A DNA stretch of 64,000 nt from Scatophagus argus (GCF_020382885.2 NC_058499.1:14245872-14309871), one strand, 5' to 3'; shown: positions 26,601-38,874, counted from the first letter of the stretch. Made by a program: numbers and translations. Notes: generated by a model from the sequence alone, not told the origin.

Positions 26601-29600
26601 TTGATGATTTCCAACACCATGCAGGCAGCTGTGGGGAAAACAAGCTCAGTAATCAGCATCAATTTCTTAAAAGGAAAAATGACTAATTTATCACATTTCT
26701 TGTGAATTGTTTTTTAATTTAAAAATGGCAACTGATTCTTTCATATTTTTCATGTAGAAGGGATACTATTTATTTATGATAGATAATGATGGATGATGAT
26801 GATCAAATAAGAGTTAAAGCAAGTACTTTTATATATGGAAATTTATATATGGAGATGAGTTAGTCAAAGTCACAACAAGATGATTCCGTTGGATGTGACA
26901 TCTCATCATTGTTTCATAATATGTTAAATTAGGAGAATTTGTTTGTAGAGTGTGGCTATCACAGGAGGCATATATTGAATTAATGATAGATGTGCAAATT
27001 AAATATGTAGCTTGTAGGAAAAAGGTCACCCTCTCTGAAGTGGTCTGTCTGATATGGGCGTGTATATAAAGCCTGTTCAGATCGGAGCTGAGTTGTATCC
27101 ACCCAGGAGTGCTGTGTGTGCGTACTGGAAAGATCATGAGGCGTCTTGTTGCATTTTTGGTCTATGTGGTGCTCGCAGAGGGAATTGTCAAGTAAGGAAA
27201 CTATCTCAGAATTTCTCCATTCTTCTTATCTGCACTTTTGGCTTCAAAAGTACACTTTCAAAGCCACAAGAAGTCAAAATTATTATTTTTTCTCTTCCTC
27301 CTTCCTCAGGATCCCTCTGACGAAGCACAAGTCTATGCGTCAGGCATTGAGGGAGAAAGGGATTGAGCTGCCTTACCAGGATCCAGCTCTCAAATACCGC
27401 ACCAATGAGTTCGCCAGCTCTGCCAACATGTACATCAATAACTATGCTGATGTATGAAATCTGGTGTTAACACACATTTACATACTGTACACAACATTCT
27501 GATGAAAACATTAACAGCCTGATTTGCTTACATTTTTGTTATCTTGTTTCAGACCACTTACTACGGAGCTATCAGCATCGGAACACCTCCCCAATCCTTC
27601 CAGGTGCTGTTTGATACCGGCTCTGCCAACCTATGGGTGGACTCCATCTACTGTAACACTCAGGCCTGCAGTGAGTGCAAACCAACAGACTTTACACTAC
27701 AAAAAAAAAATCCTTCATCTGTCACTGTCTTCGGAGCACATTTGCATGTAAAGAACTTCTCCAGAAGGCTGGTACAGGATAAGCATTTTCCAAGAGATTA
27801 CATATTGTAAATACATGGGATTTAAAGTTCTCTATGCGTGCCACTAATCAAGCATTAGCTACTGTATTTGTTCAGCTCATGAATTCTATAATCAACTGAA
27901 TTATTCATATGTCAAGCATATGCAAAGCACATGTTTATGGAGATGGCTCCAGTGATAATCCCAACGTATGCCATTTACAGACACACACAAAAAGTTCAAC
28001 CCCAAGCAGTCCTCCACCTACAGTGCAAAGGGACAGTCCTTCTACCTGCCCTACGGAGCTGGAAGCCTTTACGGAGTGTTTGGATATGACACTGTCAATG
28101 TGAGTCAAACCTACAAAACAAATCAAGCACATCAGTCAAGTATTCAAGACTTTACTGAGTCATCAGTACTGAGACATAGTACTACCAGAAAGAAGACATT
28201 TCTAATATCATAACATCATCTCACTAAACGACGTCTCACAGAGACACTGACATATTTGCTTTTTTAGACACAAGATAAAATATTTTGAATGTTACAAAAA
28301 TGTAGAATTAGATGAATAATTGTGATAATTTGGTACTGTGATAGAAAACAACAGAGGTCTACACCATTAATTTTCTGTCTACAGCCGTACCTGTCTCCAT
28401 AGGCTAAAGTTGGAACCTGCTCTAAGCAGAATCAATGATTTGCACCTTACTTATCATATTGGTTGGTTTTGGACCAACAGGTTGGAGGCATTGTGATCCC
28501 TAACCAGGAGATTGGTCTGAGCACAAACGAGCCAGGTGAGAACTTTGTGGTGGCCCAGTTTGACGGCATTCTTGGCCTGTCCTACCCAAGCATCTCAGCT
28601 GGAGGAGAGATTCCTGTCATGGACAACATGATTTCTCAGAACCTGCTGGATGCCAACATATTCGCTTTCTACCTTTCCAGGTAGAACTGGCACAAAACTT
28701 CTATTCACTACTGTAAAACATACAGCATAACATATAGGACATACTTTATTATTGTATACACACATTACTGGCACTAACCACATATTCTAACATGGAATGC
28801 TGGCTGTTAATTTCGGGACTGTTGTCTGTTTTAGGGGAGGACAGCAGGGCAGTGTGCTGTCCTTTGGAGATGTGGACAGCAGCTTATATCAGAGCCAGAT
28901 CTACTGGACCCCTGTTACCGCTGAGACCTACTGGCAGATTGGCATTCAAGGGTCAGTGCTTTTCAAAATTTCATGGCACATCAATTAATCTTCTAATTAC
29001 TGTTGAGTATTGCCGCCTAGATTTGTAATTACATTGTATCCTGACATGGCTATAGCAAAAAATAATAGCATTTGTGGTGGCTTGCAGATTCCAGATCAAT
29101 AGTCAAGAGACTGGCTGGTGCTCTGAGGGCTGTCAGTCCATTGTGGACACTGGAACCTCCATGCTGACAGCCCCGGGCCAGCTTCTAGGTAACCTCATGC
29201 AAGCCATTGGAGCCCAACAGAACGAGTATGGAAAGGTAAGACAAATGGACAGACACATTCTCACACACATTGAGCTGTACTGAGAAAGCAGGTCACCATT
29301 ACTAGCCCTCCTAAAGAAACAACTCTATCTGCCGGCCGCAGCATTTAAACATCATTATGAACAAGGTCACAAAACCCACCTGTACATCAAAAGTGGTGAA
29401 GCAGGAATGTAATGGAACAACGTACCAAGTGGAGCAGTTTGTTTTTGTCCCCTCTCAAACACGATCCCTCTGCTATCTTGATCTCCAGTATATGGTGGAC
29501 TGCAACCAGGTCAACAACTTGCCTACTCTCAGCTTTGTCATCAGCGGTGTTGCCCTTCCTCTGCCTCCTTCTGCTTATGTTGTTCAGGCAAGTCACCACA

Positions 29601-30691
29601 GGAGCGCATAACATTCACATGCATTTGCGTGTGTGTCTCTTCATGTACATGCCATGTGTTTTTATGTGTGTGCTCAACAACTGACATTCTCCATCTCCTG
29701 CTTACATCTCCAGTCCTATCAGAATGGATACCAGTACTGTTCAGTGGACATCACCCCCACCTACCTGCCCTCTCAAAATGGACAACCCCTGTGGATCTTT
29801 GGAGATGTGTTCCTCAGGGAGTACTATTCCATCTATGATCGCACCAACAACCGCATTGGATTTGCTGTAGCTGTCTAAGTGTCATCAGTGTAACCTAACA
29901 TGACCATAAACCTGATCAGATAATAGTGATTAAGTTCATGTGCACTCAAACACTGCTAAGAGCCTGACACTTGGTTCATCTCAAACATCTGCCCTGGGGT
30001 TGTTTTAAACAATCAGTTTGGACAATGGGAGTTGAGTTTTGCTCAATATATTTGTGACTGAACAAACATGGCTTTTACATCTTCAAATTGGTATCTACAG
30101 ATCTAGTTGGATTTGTAAATTCAAAGCAGAAAAATGTAAGATGTGTCCACGAAACTGCATCATTCTCGAGCAAAATAAAAAAGAAAATACAAGTGGTTTA
30201 ACATTTCATCTTTCTACATGTGATTAGATCAGGCTAAATTACACTACACAACACAGACAAAATATTATTCATTCTCATCATACACAACACAAAAATGGTG
30301 TTAATCCGAGTGTGGTGTGTGGTTCTGTGACTAGGTCATCAAGACTACTCCACATGAAAGCACACATAGACAGAAAGAGCCACCAAAACTAATTTCCTTT
30401 CTGTGAAAAAGAGTAAAATACTGTGTTCACCAAACAAGACAAAGAAGGTCTCTAAGAGCCACAGTGTGAGAATATAAAATAGTTTAAATATCATGCAAAA
30501 CAAAAAATCAGAATAAATGTATTATTAATGCTTCTTTTAAACTTCTTCTTTTCAGTAAGCAGGATCACATCTCCTTATCAAACTGAAGTTACTGAGCTTA
30601 CAGCTTGTTTGTGGCCGACTCAGACAGCATACCACTACAAGATCAATAATGAGCTCCTCACCCATCCAAGTCTTCAGGGAGGCTGTGTGTG

Positions 30692-30728
<37 letters not shown>

Positions 30729-33253
30729 ATCGGGGTGTGTGATTCACAATGGAAAAACACCATGTCAGTGCAGCTGTATCCAAGGCAGCTGACACCACCA
30801 CCACCACACAAGTGGAACAAAGTGTCATTTTTTGTTTCTGATGAAGGTTTGGAGAGTGATAGCGAAATGACAGAGATGTAATCAGAGGAGTTGTGGACAG
30901 AAGTGGACAGGGAGGAAGAAAGATGAAAATAATGTTGCTAGGCAGGTGAAAATGTTGAATACAAAAGGTGTAAGTGCACTGGGGAATTAGAAATCTTGGC
31001 TAGACTGGCTTTGTGCACAGACTTTTCATGATGACAGGAAGCAATGCAACTGACTTCGTTTTTTTAAAAACAGACTATACTATGTGCCAAAATGGATATG
31101 GTAATGATTTATTTACACATGCAGTAGCACATTTAAAGGGCCAGTTCACCATAATTTAAAAAAAAAACACATTTTCTTGCTTACCTATGGTCATGCAATT
31201 AGTTTTGATTTCATCTGCCCAGGTTTTATTTGCTCTGCTGAACCCACAAAGTCTGTACATGCTCACGACCCTGATAGTTCACTATTACAAAATTCATCCA
31301 AAGCCTTTCTTTTCAGACATGATGTTTGTTCTCTGGATAGTCCACAAAGAGCAGCATAGAGTACAGTAAGTGTGTGTGATTTCTCTATCGTAATGGTGAC
31401 AGTCCCCCTAGTATTCTGGGGGAAAACTGTGCTGATTTTTAAAACATGTTTCTCAAATCTTATGAGCTCCAGAGACAAAATCCCATTATCTTTTATAGCA
31501 CTGAGAAGGAAGCAGAATCCCTGAAACCCAAAATCTGGTTAAATAAAACCCAGATTATCTGCATGGCTGCATACCACTAAAGGTAACTGAGAAAATGTAT
31601 TATTTTGTTCATTGGATGAACTGGCCCTTTATTACTATCTAACATCTGTTTTTATTTTCTTTTCTCTTATCTCTTAACTGGTTCCTTCCTTTGCACCTTT
31701 GTTCTGCTGTATTGCCAGACTCCATTTTGTTTGTGTGTTCATCTGCTTTGTGTTGGTGTTCTCCTGTGGCTCTGCAATGCACGTCGCAGTGTGTGGCCCC
31801 ATTTCCCCTAAACTGCAAAGCCCAGGAAATGTGTACAAGTGAAAAGCTGCAGACACAGAATAATGTCCATGCCAAAGGGCTCTGGTCTCTCTTTGAAGAG
31901 TGAAAATGACTGACTGCAGCTGCACACCAACCCAGTACAGGTACACCTCATATACATGCACATACTCTTCTTCACCTCATGTGTACTTCTTTTTCTCTTT
32001 TTTAAATGTTCTGCAATAATTTCAGAGTATACATCACATAGTGAGATGGAGCCACAACAGTGTTGACATTATGTGTACATGTTGCTGTTTTGTGTTTAGA
32101 CAGCATCCAAGTGAGCGTGCAGTCGCTGTCAAAACCATGTCGCATACCACTCGCTGCTCACCCAACACTGCACTGTGCATTCAGTCCATCTCTGCGTGTG
32201 ATCACTCTTAATAATGAGAATTTGGAGCTGAGACTTTAGAGCTGGAGGGGAATCATCATCACCACGCCACCACCCATAACTGTGAAGGAAAAGGGCTTGC
32301 ATCACATCAGTCTCTAGCTATTCTGAATTGTGACATGCTGAGCAAAATGTGAATCCTACCACAAGTTAGCACAAAATTGCAATTCACCAATGCCAGTCAC
32401 GCTGCTGCAATGGCACACCCAGATTCATTGACACTGCTAGAGTTTTGCTACCATCTCTGTGTGTTCAGGTCTGTGTCCTTCTTTTTATTTTCTCCCTGCC
32501 CTTCTCAGGCTCCAACAATCTCTCCAGCCCACATTTGTTCTAACAGTTATTCCCTGTCATCTCTGATACTGTCATGTCCATACCAGAAATTTGTCAAACC
32601 AGCACACTGTCATCCTTGCTTGTCTAATAGTGTATATACACTGACTCTGTGTTTGTACATGCAGCTGTCTTCCTTAATTAAGAAGACTTTCATTTTTATT
32701 TTTAATTTTTTTTTTTTCCTATATGGAAGAGCATCTACACACTCAAATTTTGAACAAAACTGGATATTTGAAAATGCCACCTTGAACATTTTGCAGTGTC
32801 TTCTGAGGTTTTACAGAGGATTCAATAAAATATTTGTCAGATTAATCCAGAATCCTGATGCTAGTCTTTAAATAACCCCAGTGAGTCCGATCACAACAGG
32901 GTCACATACAGCAAATGCCTATAAAGTTTCATATATGTATAAATAACAGAACAGGAGATGTCTGTAGTCAAAATGAGACAAAAATAAGGACCTGAGAGGA
33001 ATTGAAAAAGACTCTATTAACAGTATTAAAGTAGACCCACATACAAAGGGGGGGATGGGCAGTGGGGTCTGTGATGTAATGAAGCTGCCTTTTAACCAGC
33101 AGCACCCGCTTCACAGTGACATCATCATCTTTAAAAGCCAAGGACATCTGATGTGTTGCTACTGACTCATTAACAAGATCAATTTCCAAGGCTTTTCACC
33201 CACTGTCAGTCCCCAGTGATGCAGAGATATACACAAACTAATGCACACCCACA

Positions 33254-33288
<35 letters not shown>

Positions 33289-36200
33289 GTACACACATAT
33301 ATGAGTCATGCATTTAACCTAATGAAGCACTCTCTGTTGTCTGTGTAAGATCCAAACTTGAAGATCACGCCATTTTTGAACCAAGCGCAGAGATGATGCA
33401 TCGGTTTGCTCAGAGCAGATGATTTCACACCGATTTGGCAGGATTTGGATTAATGAAGTCATTAGATGTAAAGCAAATGCTGCTGATGGACGGGAAACAC
33501 TCGCTGGCATCATACTGTTGGGAAACAAATCTCACGGACTGTGTAAATATGTCTTGTCTAATTATTGTTGAATGGACAAACAAAGCTATAGCAACAGCCG
33601 CTGGTATAGCTTTGACACGTGAGAACATGGCGAGTGTGAGAGAGATGAAAATACAAAAGTACAGAAAAAGAGATAAAGAGACAGCAGGGGGGGAGCAGAG
33701 ATGGAAAGCTTTAGCAAAAATGAATCTGTATTTGGTTTAAGCCTCTTACCACATAGTAACCGTACCCACCACCACCACTTACACCCCTCCCTCTGCCTTC
33801 TTAACCAGCCTTCAAAGACAAGGAAGGCAAAAGTGGAACATAGACTCCTAAACATATGAGATACAGAAGGATGGGGGAGGGATGAGAAGGAAATTCTATC
33901 ATAATCTTGTTGTAAAGTATTGCGAATATAGAATCAAATGTGAATATAGAATCAAATTATTTCATTAAATCCAAAAACTGTCACATCCATCAACAGTTTC
34001 CCAGAGCCAACGGCAATGTCTTCCAATGTCTTGAATGTCTGATCAGGGGTTCAAATTCTAAATATATTTATTGTGACACAACGCCATGAAAAGCAGGAAA
34101 GTTCTCATGTTTGAGAAGCTGCAATCTGTGATTTGTTTTTAATTGATTTTAATCAATTATCTAAATAATTGCTGATTTATGTAGATCAAGTAACTAAATA
34201 ATTAACAAATAATTTCAGCCCTTGTTTAATCAATTTAGGCTTAACTTCTATCAATTAGAAAGAAAAAGAGACAAGGTTTACAAAAAATATTAAATCTTAA
34301 TAACAAAATAAAATATAAGTTTATATTTAAGAATATGACTCACTGACATTCAAAGATCACACACTGTACATGTTATTTAGCTAAGCAGAAGAGATAAAGA
34401 GTCAGTCAGTGATTTTTTTAACTCCAAGCCAAACACATTTTACTATCCTGGAACCAGATCCAAAATGGAACCAGCTATTCAAACACAACCCTCCCTGCTC
34501 GCAGCCGAACAACCAAAACAATGACATCCCACCAGTAACAGTAAGACTCAGCAAATCTGCCAAAGACAAAAAAAATCATTTCACAAAATGTAATTAATGA
34601 ATTCTAAGGTATGTGCCGTTGGCACACTAGTCCTCAGATTTAATATGTCATCAATTTTGTTTTTGGCTCTAGCAGAGCACACCAGGGAGGGGTATTCATT
34701 CTAAAAAACCCATAGCAAAACCAAATGTTGTTCATTTCGATATAAGTACTTCTATAAACTGAAGTTTTAAGTATTTCCATTGGTAATGATTAATTTCACC
34801 ATTTTTACATGGGCCCATGTCTCTTAGTTTACGTTTGGAAGAAATATACTCACACATTTTCTAAGCAACCAAAATGAAATATTATGAAAAGTTCACCATA
34901 TTTTACACAGACTGACTTTAATTTTCAAGGAGAGAGTGCTCCCTCAGTGTAAGAGAAATTATAGTCTGTCATAAATTTCTGGTGCTGAAGAAGAGAGAAA
35001 GACAGGCTCTCATATGGATTATGTTGTCCATTGGAAACTGTATTAGGGTTACGTAAGGCAGATTACTGTACCACACATCGCACAACCAGTGGTTACATCC
35101 ATGAATCAGTCAGTCACAAAAACACAGAGAAAGAGACACAACATGAGAAAACATGCACACACACACACACACACACATTACTAAATGCATTAGAGAAAAA
35201 AATAGATCTACAAATGCAGGCATCACCTTTCCATATGCTCCACTAATACTTCACCAAAGTCATTTACTGGTAATTCATGATCTGAAATCAATGATCCATA
35301 ACTGACCCAAAATACACACAAACAATATGTACTCTTGAATACACACAAAATTCAGTGCAAAGCAGCTTCTCTTTACATTTATTCATTGTAACACTGATTC
35401 TAGTTTTGAGAGCTGAGAAGAAAACCGAAAACACTTTCATCAGATTTGGAGTCAGTGACACAATACACTGTACGAGCAGGTCAAAGGACTGCATTACGAA
35501 AAGATGAACTTCAGCTCCAGCTGTTTGACAATGCTGTAAATTTAAAATATTGATGTACTGGGCAAACCTTTGCCTCAATGCTCTAAACTGAGGTCATTGG
35601 TAGTCATGCAAAAAATCAGGTCTATTGACCTGATATGATCCATGCACAAGATGCAAGCTGCAGTATGTAACTAAATCCCACATTACAAAATCCACTGGGA
35701 CCTGGCTTGCTAATGTGGCTGCATTCTGTAAGGGCATGGAACATGTGGAGGCAGACACAGGGACAATGAAATGTGGCATTATATGAACTGGTGCTGTATT
35801 TGAACTCACTGGTGCTCTGAGCAACATCATATGCTTACTTTTACTATTTTCTTCCCCCAATTTTCTTGATTTTTCTTTTGTTCTTTCTGACACTCTGTGG
35901 GGGAAGCAAAGTTTAGGCTGCGGGGTATAGTAAGAAAACATGTAGCCAAGTATGGCAAGACAATCACAAATAATTGTTTTAATTGTTAGTAGGATTTATT
36001 CTCCCACTCTGTAGCAGAGAGGGAAGTCCTACAGCAGCAGCAGCAGGAAATCAGAGCTAATTAGAAACACAATGAAATCTAACATATTTTTCCAACATAT
36101 TCCTGCGTTTCTGCACGCTATTTCATCAAAATCACTCCAAAGTGATGTAATATTTCACGTCATATTAACATTTACATCGATGAAACGCCATTTCGTGCCT

Positions 36201-36862
36201 TTTTACCCTCACAAAGACAACCTTGGGGAGAGTACTTTGGCTGTATCACTAATTCAGCACAAGTTCTTGATCTCTGCTAACAAGTAGAGTCCCACTCATA
36301 ATCCTGTTTGGGCAAGAAGAAAACGCAACAAAATTTGTCTTATAGTGTGTCGCAGAAGTCACATTAGAGGGGTTTGAACCAACATCAATATCATTTGGAC
36401 TTCCGTAAACCATTGTTCAGCAACATGCCCTTGCCAGGCTTGGACTCAACAGGGCGTGGGCCTCACAGGGAGAATGCGCAAGGCGGGTGCCTGTCGCGAC
36501 AGCTACAATTCAGTCACCTGCCATTTATTTTTCCATCACACACTTTTCGGAAAATAATAAAAGTCGTCTTAAAAACCAGCTCGAATACGCAAACCATCAG
36601 CTGTAGCAGCTATTGGCGCGCAGGGGTGCAGCAGCAGGCCTGCAAAGCTCATCAAAATATCTCTTACTACCCATGCGTTTTATTGCAGACATGAAAACTA
36701 ACATAAATATGTTTGTCGCCTCTTAGTGTCATGACGTATACTCATCAGCCGTGCGGATCGCCCCCCCATCATCACTCCACTACATGTAAGGTCTTACCTG
36801 CAGCCGGGGGGAGAGAGGGAATGGAAAGTGGATAGGGAAAACATCTCAGCCCTGTCCGCCAT
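12195..36862 (-). CDS. mapk8ip2: JNK-interacting protein 2 (JIP2/IB2 scaffold)
   Basis: Coding exons in transcript order: 36798-36862, 25263-25368, 19464-19703, 19274-19352, 16082-18329, 15694-15902, 14549-14624, 13675-13847, 13471-13580, 13235-13357, 12996-13066, 12812-12910, 12195-12267. All phases agree, giving 1223 aa. Family role: scaffold that assembles JNK-module kinases and binds kinesin cargo. The start reads [20 protein letters not shown], close to my recollection of human JIP2. Next come an acidic [18 protein letters not shown] segment and a JNK-docking RPTTLNLTT (about 125-133). A long Ser/Asp/Glu-rich region follows, with the conserved patch [17 protein letters not shown] and then [18 protein letters not shown]3 lies at about 1002-1060 and the PTB domain at about 1070-1210, ending EDIYLE. 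The protein is about 400 residues longer than the human one, mainly through exon 5. A pepsinogen gene lies in intron 1 on the other strand. Confidence 0.96.
14178..14217. repeat. CA microsatellite in mapk8ip2 intron 7
   Basis: CA dinucleotide runs, interrupted once by TGCG. Confidence 0.9.
20090..20195. repeat. Compound GATA/GA/GT microsatellite
   Basis: GATA units lead into a long GA run (about 20105-20175) and then a GT stretch. It is in mapk8ip2 intron 2 and is the longest simple repeat in the window. Confidence 0.95.
20399..20629. repeat. Two GT microsatellites in mapk8ip2 intron 2
   Basis: GT runs at about 20399-20424 and 20594-20629, with flanks that resemble each other slightly (AAAGCAAAG and AAAGACAAAG after the runs). 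Confidence 0.85.
20630..25262. other. mapk8ip2 intron 2, no further gene seen
   Basis: I found no nested gene in this 4.6 kb. Short open frames lack domains and chained splice sites. A purine-rich GGGA/GGAA stretch lies near 24090-24250. Confidence 0.6.
27065..27070 (+). promoter_or_regulatory. TATA box of the pepsinogen gene
   Basis: TATAAA in the context GTGTATATAAAGCC, 66-71 bases upstream of the ATG at 27136. This fits a tissue-specific TATA promoter with a short 5'UTR. Confidence 0.75.
27136..29878 (+). CDS. Pepsinogen A-like aspartic protease zymogen
   Basis: Exons: 27136-27191, 27310-27451, 27553-27670, 27981-28099, 28481-28680, 28835-28951, 29088-29235, 29489-29587, 29714-29878. They give 387 aa, the usual pepsinogen length, with the family's nine-exon structure. 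Residues 1 to about 17 are a signal peptide. A basic activation peptide follows ([18 protein letters not shown]). The two catalytic aspartates are in FDTGSANLW and VDTGTSMLT, and the flap [13 protein letters not shown] is intact. The end reads [17 protein letters not shown]. Every key residue I can check is present, so the zymogen should be functional. Known family role: secreted by stomach gland cells and self-activated in acid. Intron 8 begins with GC rather than GT. It sits wholly inside mapk8ip2 intron 1 on the opposite strand. Pepsinogen A is my best call; gastricsin or another pepsin-type paralogue is possible. Confidence 0.94.
30174..30179 (+). promoter_or_regulatory. Pepsinogen poly(A) signal
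   Basis: AATAAA 296 bases after the stop codon, the first good hexamer downstream. Confidence 0.6.
30694..30726. repeat. GT microsatellite in mapk8ip2 intron 1
   Basis: Uninterrupted GT run of about 16 units. Confidence 0.95.
31135..31630. mobile_element. Non-autonomous DNA transposon (MITE) with terminal inverted repeats
   Basis: The left end AAAGGGCCAGTTCACC (31135-31150) and the reverse complement of the right end (31615-31630), AAAGGGCCAGTTCATC, match at 15 of 16 bases. A TA dinucleotide lies at each outer edge (31134-31135 and 31630-31631) and may be the target duplication. The element is about 496 bases long with no transposase frame, so it would have depended on an enzyme supplied elsewhere. 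The TA flanks point to a Tc1/mariner-type or similar superfamily, but this is not certain. Confidence 0.8.
31640..33250. other. mapk8ip2 intron 1, no gene seen
   Basis: Non-coding A/T-rich intron. The longest frame (32377-32871, +) has no domain, biased composition and no splice partners. Confidence 0.6.
33256..33286. repeat. CA microsatellite
   Basis: Uninterrupted CA run in mapk8ip2 intron 1. Confidence 0.95.
34110..34225. repeat. Teleost interspersed repeat, tail fragment
   Basis: Alternating TTAATCAATTATCTAAATAA-type sequence ending ATAATTTCAGCCC. It resembles the tail of the longer copy at 55032-55350, with ATTAATCAATTAAT-like motifs. Confidence 0.45.
35156..35177. repeat. CA microsatellite
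   Basis: Short CA run in mapk8ip2 intron 1. Confidence 0.85.
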
Positions 36863-37400
36863 CTTCTTCCACAAATGACTCAGAGCGACTGCAGAAAATC
36901 AAGGATGGAGCGCAGTCCATTCACAGTCACAGTGCAGAGAAGAGTCGCACCCGTGGACAGAGGTTTGTCTCTCTCTGCGGCCCCACAGATGCCCCCTGGC
37001 CGCAAGCCTTCAATCAAACGAGCCTGCTCAGCACCATCAAATCTGCAGTCAACCATCCACACAATCGGGATATGGGGAGAGGGGAGGGGAGGGGGTGTCA
37101 AGGCAAGAAATTATCGTCAGAAACAGTGCAAAACACCGCGGAGATTAAAATACAATCCTTTTGTCCCCCAAAACGTCCCAACGAAGAATAAGCACGCAGT
37201 GTTGCCACCGCAGTCCGCGTTTTCCCTCGCCAAACGTTCTGACGCTGAGATGCTGCCTGTGACACACAGCGGATACAGGCCAGCAGTGCGGAGCGGAGAC
37301 AGAGGAGGAGGAGGAGGAAGAGGAGGGCGGGGGGCAGACACGATATAACGTCAGTGCCGTTACCGTATGAGCAGGCTGCTCTCAGTGAATGCAGCCAGAG
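36863..37400 (-). promoter_or_regulatory. CpG-rich promoter region of mapk8ip2
   Basis: The stretch just upstream of the mapk8ip2 start codon is richer in G+C and CpG than the surroundings. It includes a purine-rich GGAGGAGG / GGGCGGGGGGC tract near 37301-37335. This is typical of a TATA-less CpG-island promoter for a widely or neuronally expressed gene. The exact transcription start is not visible. A 157-codon frame on the + strand here is probably a by-product of base composition. Confidence 0.55.
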
Positions 37401-38099
37401 CTAAAGCCTGCAGGCTCGACAAACAGCGGAACGGTGGCGTAGAAAACACAATTTCCGTCAAGTGTTTACAATGGCATTACACCAATAGTGGAATCTGCAG
37501 CCAGAGCAAATGTGCTTTACAAAGTTAGGGACCACCGGAGGCCTTTGGGAATTCAGGGGTTCCCTGGAAAAGACATACGCTTCAGTATTATTCAGATCCC
37601 CGTTTCGGGCCTTTAAAGCATTGATCAGAGGACGTGCTGTTGTGTTTTGCTTGTGTTTATCTTGGCCCCATTAACCATTAACATCCCACTGTCAGTCTGT
37701 CATCTCCATCCTGATGACCATACACAAAAATATCAGGGTAGAGAAAGAAACAACAAACACAGAGAAACGAGAAAACGCTGACAGCAGAAGAGCACAGCAA
37801 CAGTAACAGGAAATGGACCAAAAACAGATCAATATACAGAGTGCAAAGGCAGGCAGAACGACAAACTACAAAGGCAAAGACTTAAATGAAGAATTGGCGA
37901 ATTTTCAAAAGTGCCACAAAATAAAATGCCGACAGAATATCTCACCCAAAGAAGGGTACAAAGTACAAAACGAATTGGATGTTTGAATACGTGTGATTTG
38001 GTGGGAAATACACATAAAATCGGGCATTTCTTTTTTGGGGGGGAATGATAGCTTTAAGGTGATCAGAAGCTGAAGGTTGGTTTTCCTTGCTTTCTTACA

Positions 38100-38225
38100 G
38101 TGGATCACCTCTGACTTGACGTATGCTGTTCTGAGCATGCGCAGTGCGGAGCTGTTCACTGCCCGTGGTGCTGAAGTGTATGTTGCAGTTCAGCGTGTGA
38201 GCCGCGCGGCGGAGGTAAATGTTTA
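38100..38225 (+). promoter_or_regulatory. Small CpG-rich patch with NRF1-like site and splice donor
   Basis: Contains GCATGCGCAGTGCGG (about 38136-38150), close to an NRF1 site, then GCCGCGCGGCGGAG followed by a good donor GTAAAT at 38215. It could be a promoter plus first exon of an unannotated + strand transcript. No coding gene could be attached to it. Confidence 0.3.
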
Positions 38226-38390
38226 CTCACTGGGTGAAAAGCTGACCGGCTTTTTGACTGAACAAGTGCTTTTGTATTTCCTCACAATTGTTCACTTAGT
38301 TATTCAATTAACAAACAGTGACACGGAGGATAAAGCCCGACTTGCTTGACATTTCATTTTTACCAAATCCTTTTCTTATCAAGGAAGGAA

Positions 38391-38470
38391 TCAAGGAACT
38401 TTATTGTCATACCAGCTCACATTCACATGTTTATGGTACGAAATTAGGACTCAGGTCCCTGGAGCAGTAA
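38391..38470. repeat. Interspersed repeat fragment (CTTTATTGTCA type)
   Basis: Contains CAAGGAACTTTATTGTCATA followed by GGTACGAAATTAGGACTC. This resembles short dispersed fish repeats that share an ACTTTATTGT core, as does 40066-40210. Confidence 0.45.
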
Positions 38471-38874
38471 GTAGATACAAAAATATTTAATTGATGGTTT
38501 GTTTACTTTACGTTTTTTTTACTAATAGAAAAACATAGATACTATTAATTTATATTCAGTAATAATAATAATACACGTTTTCACTATCCAGTAAGTGACA
38601 CATGCTTTTTATGCAGTTGCATTTTTATTTCCATCAAATGGAAGGATTCACAGTCTATGAATTGAGTAGATGTGGTCCATATGTAGCATTTATAATTACA
38701 CAGAGGCAATATATAACAAGTTACACCTTATTATCAACTTGTGGTTTCTGACATATTTTTATGTCAAATTTTCATAATATTTAATCAAGTAAATGGGGGT
38801 TCTTTCCCTGTTTAAACTGAACTATTAACAATAACCAAGAGAATAATACAGACAGTTATGAATCCATGAGAATG

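Noticed and set aside
29357-29488. Open reading upstream of pepsinogen exon 8, suggesting a longer exon
   Set aside because: The intron is 253 bases, not a multiple of three, so retention would shift the frame. The CTCCAG acceptor at 29488 joins exactly to the family sequence.
27136-29878. Pepsinogen as a processed pseudogene
   Set aside because: It has eight introns, intact catalytic motifs, consistent phases, a TATA box and a poly(A) signal.
32377-32871. 164-codon open frame on + strand in mapk8ip2 intron 1
   Set aside because: No domain, low-complexity Phe/Ser/Leu composition partly from a poly-T tract, and no chained splice sites. Best explained as chance.
36875-37348. 157-codon open frame on + strand just upstream of mapk8ip2
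   Set aside because: Lies in the CpG-rich promoter, where stop codons are scarce. It ends in Gly/Arg from a GGA/GGC simple tract and has no recognisable domain.
38077-38349. 90-codon + strand frame over the CpG patch
   Set aside because: A better reading is a noncoding first exon ending at 38214, because the frame runs through a strong splice donor and shows no domain.
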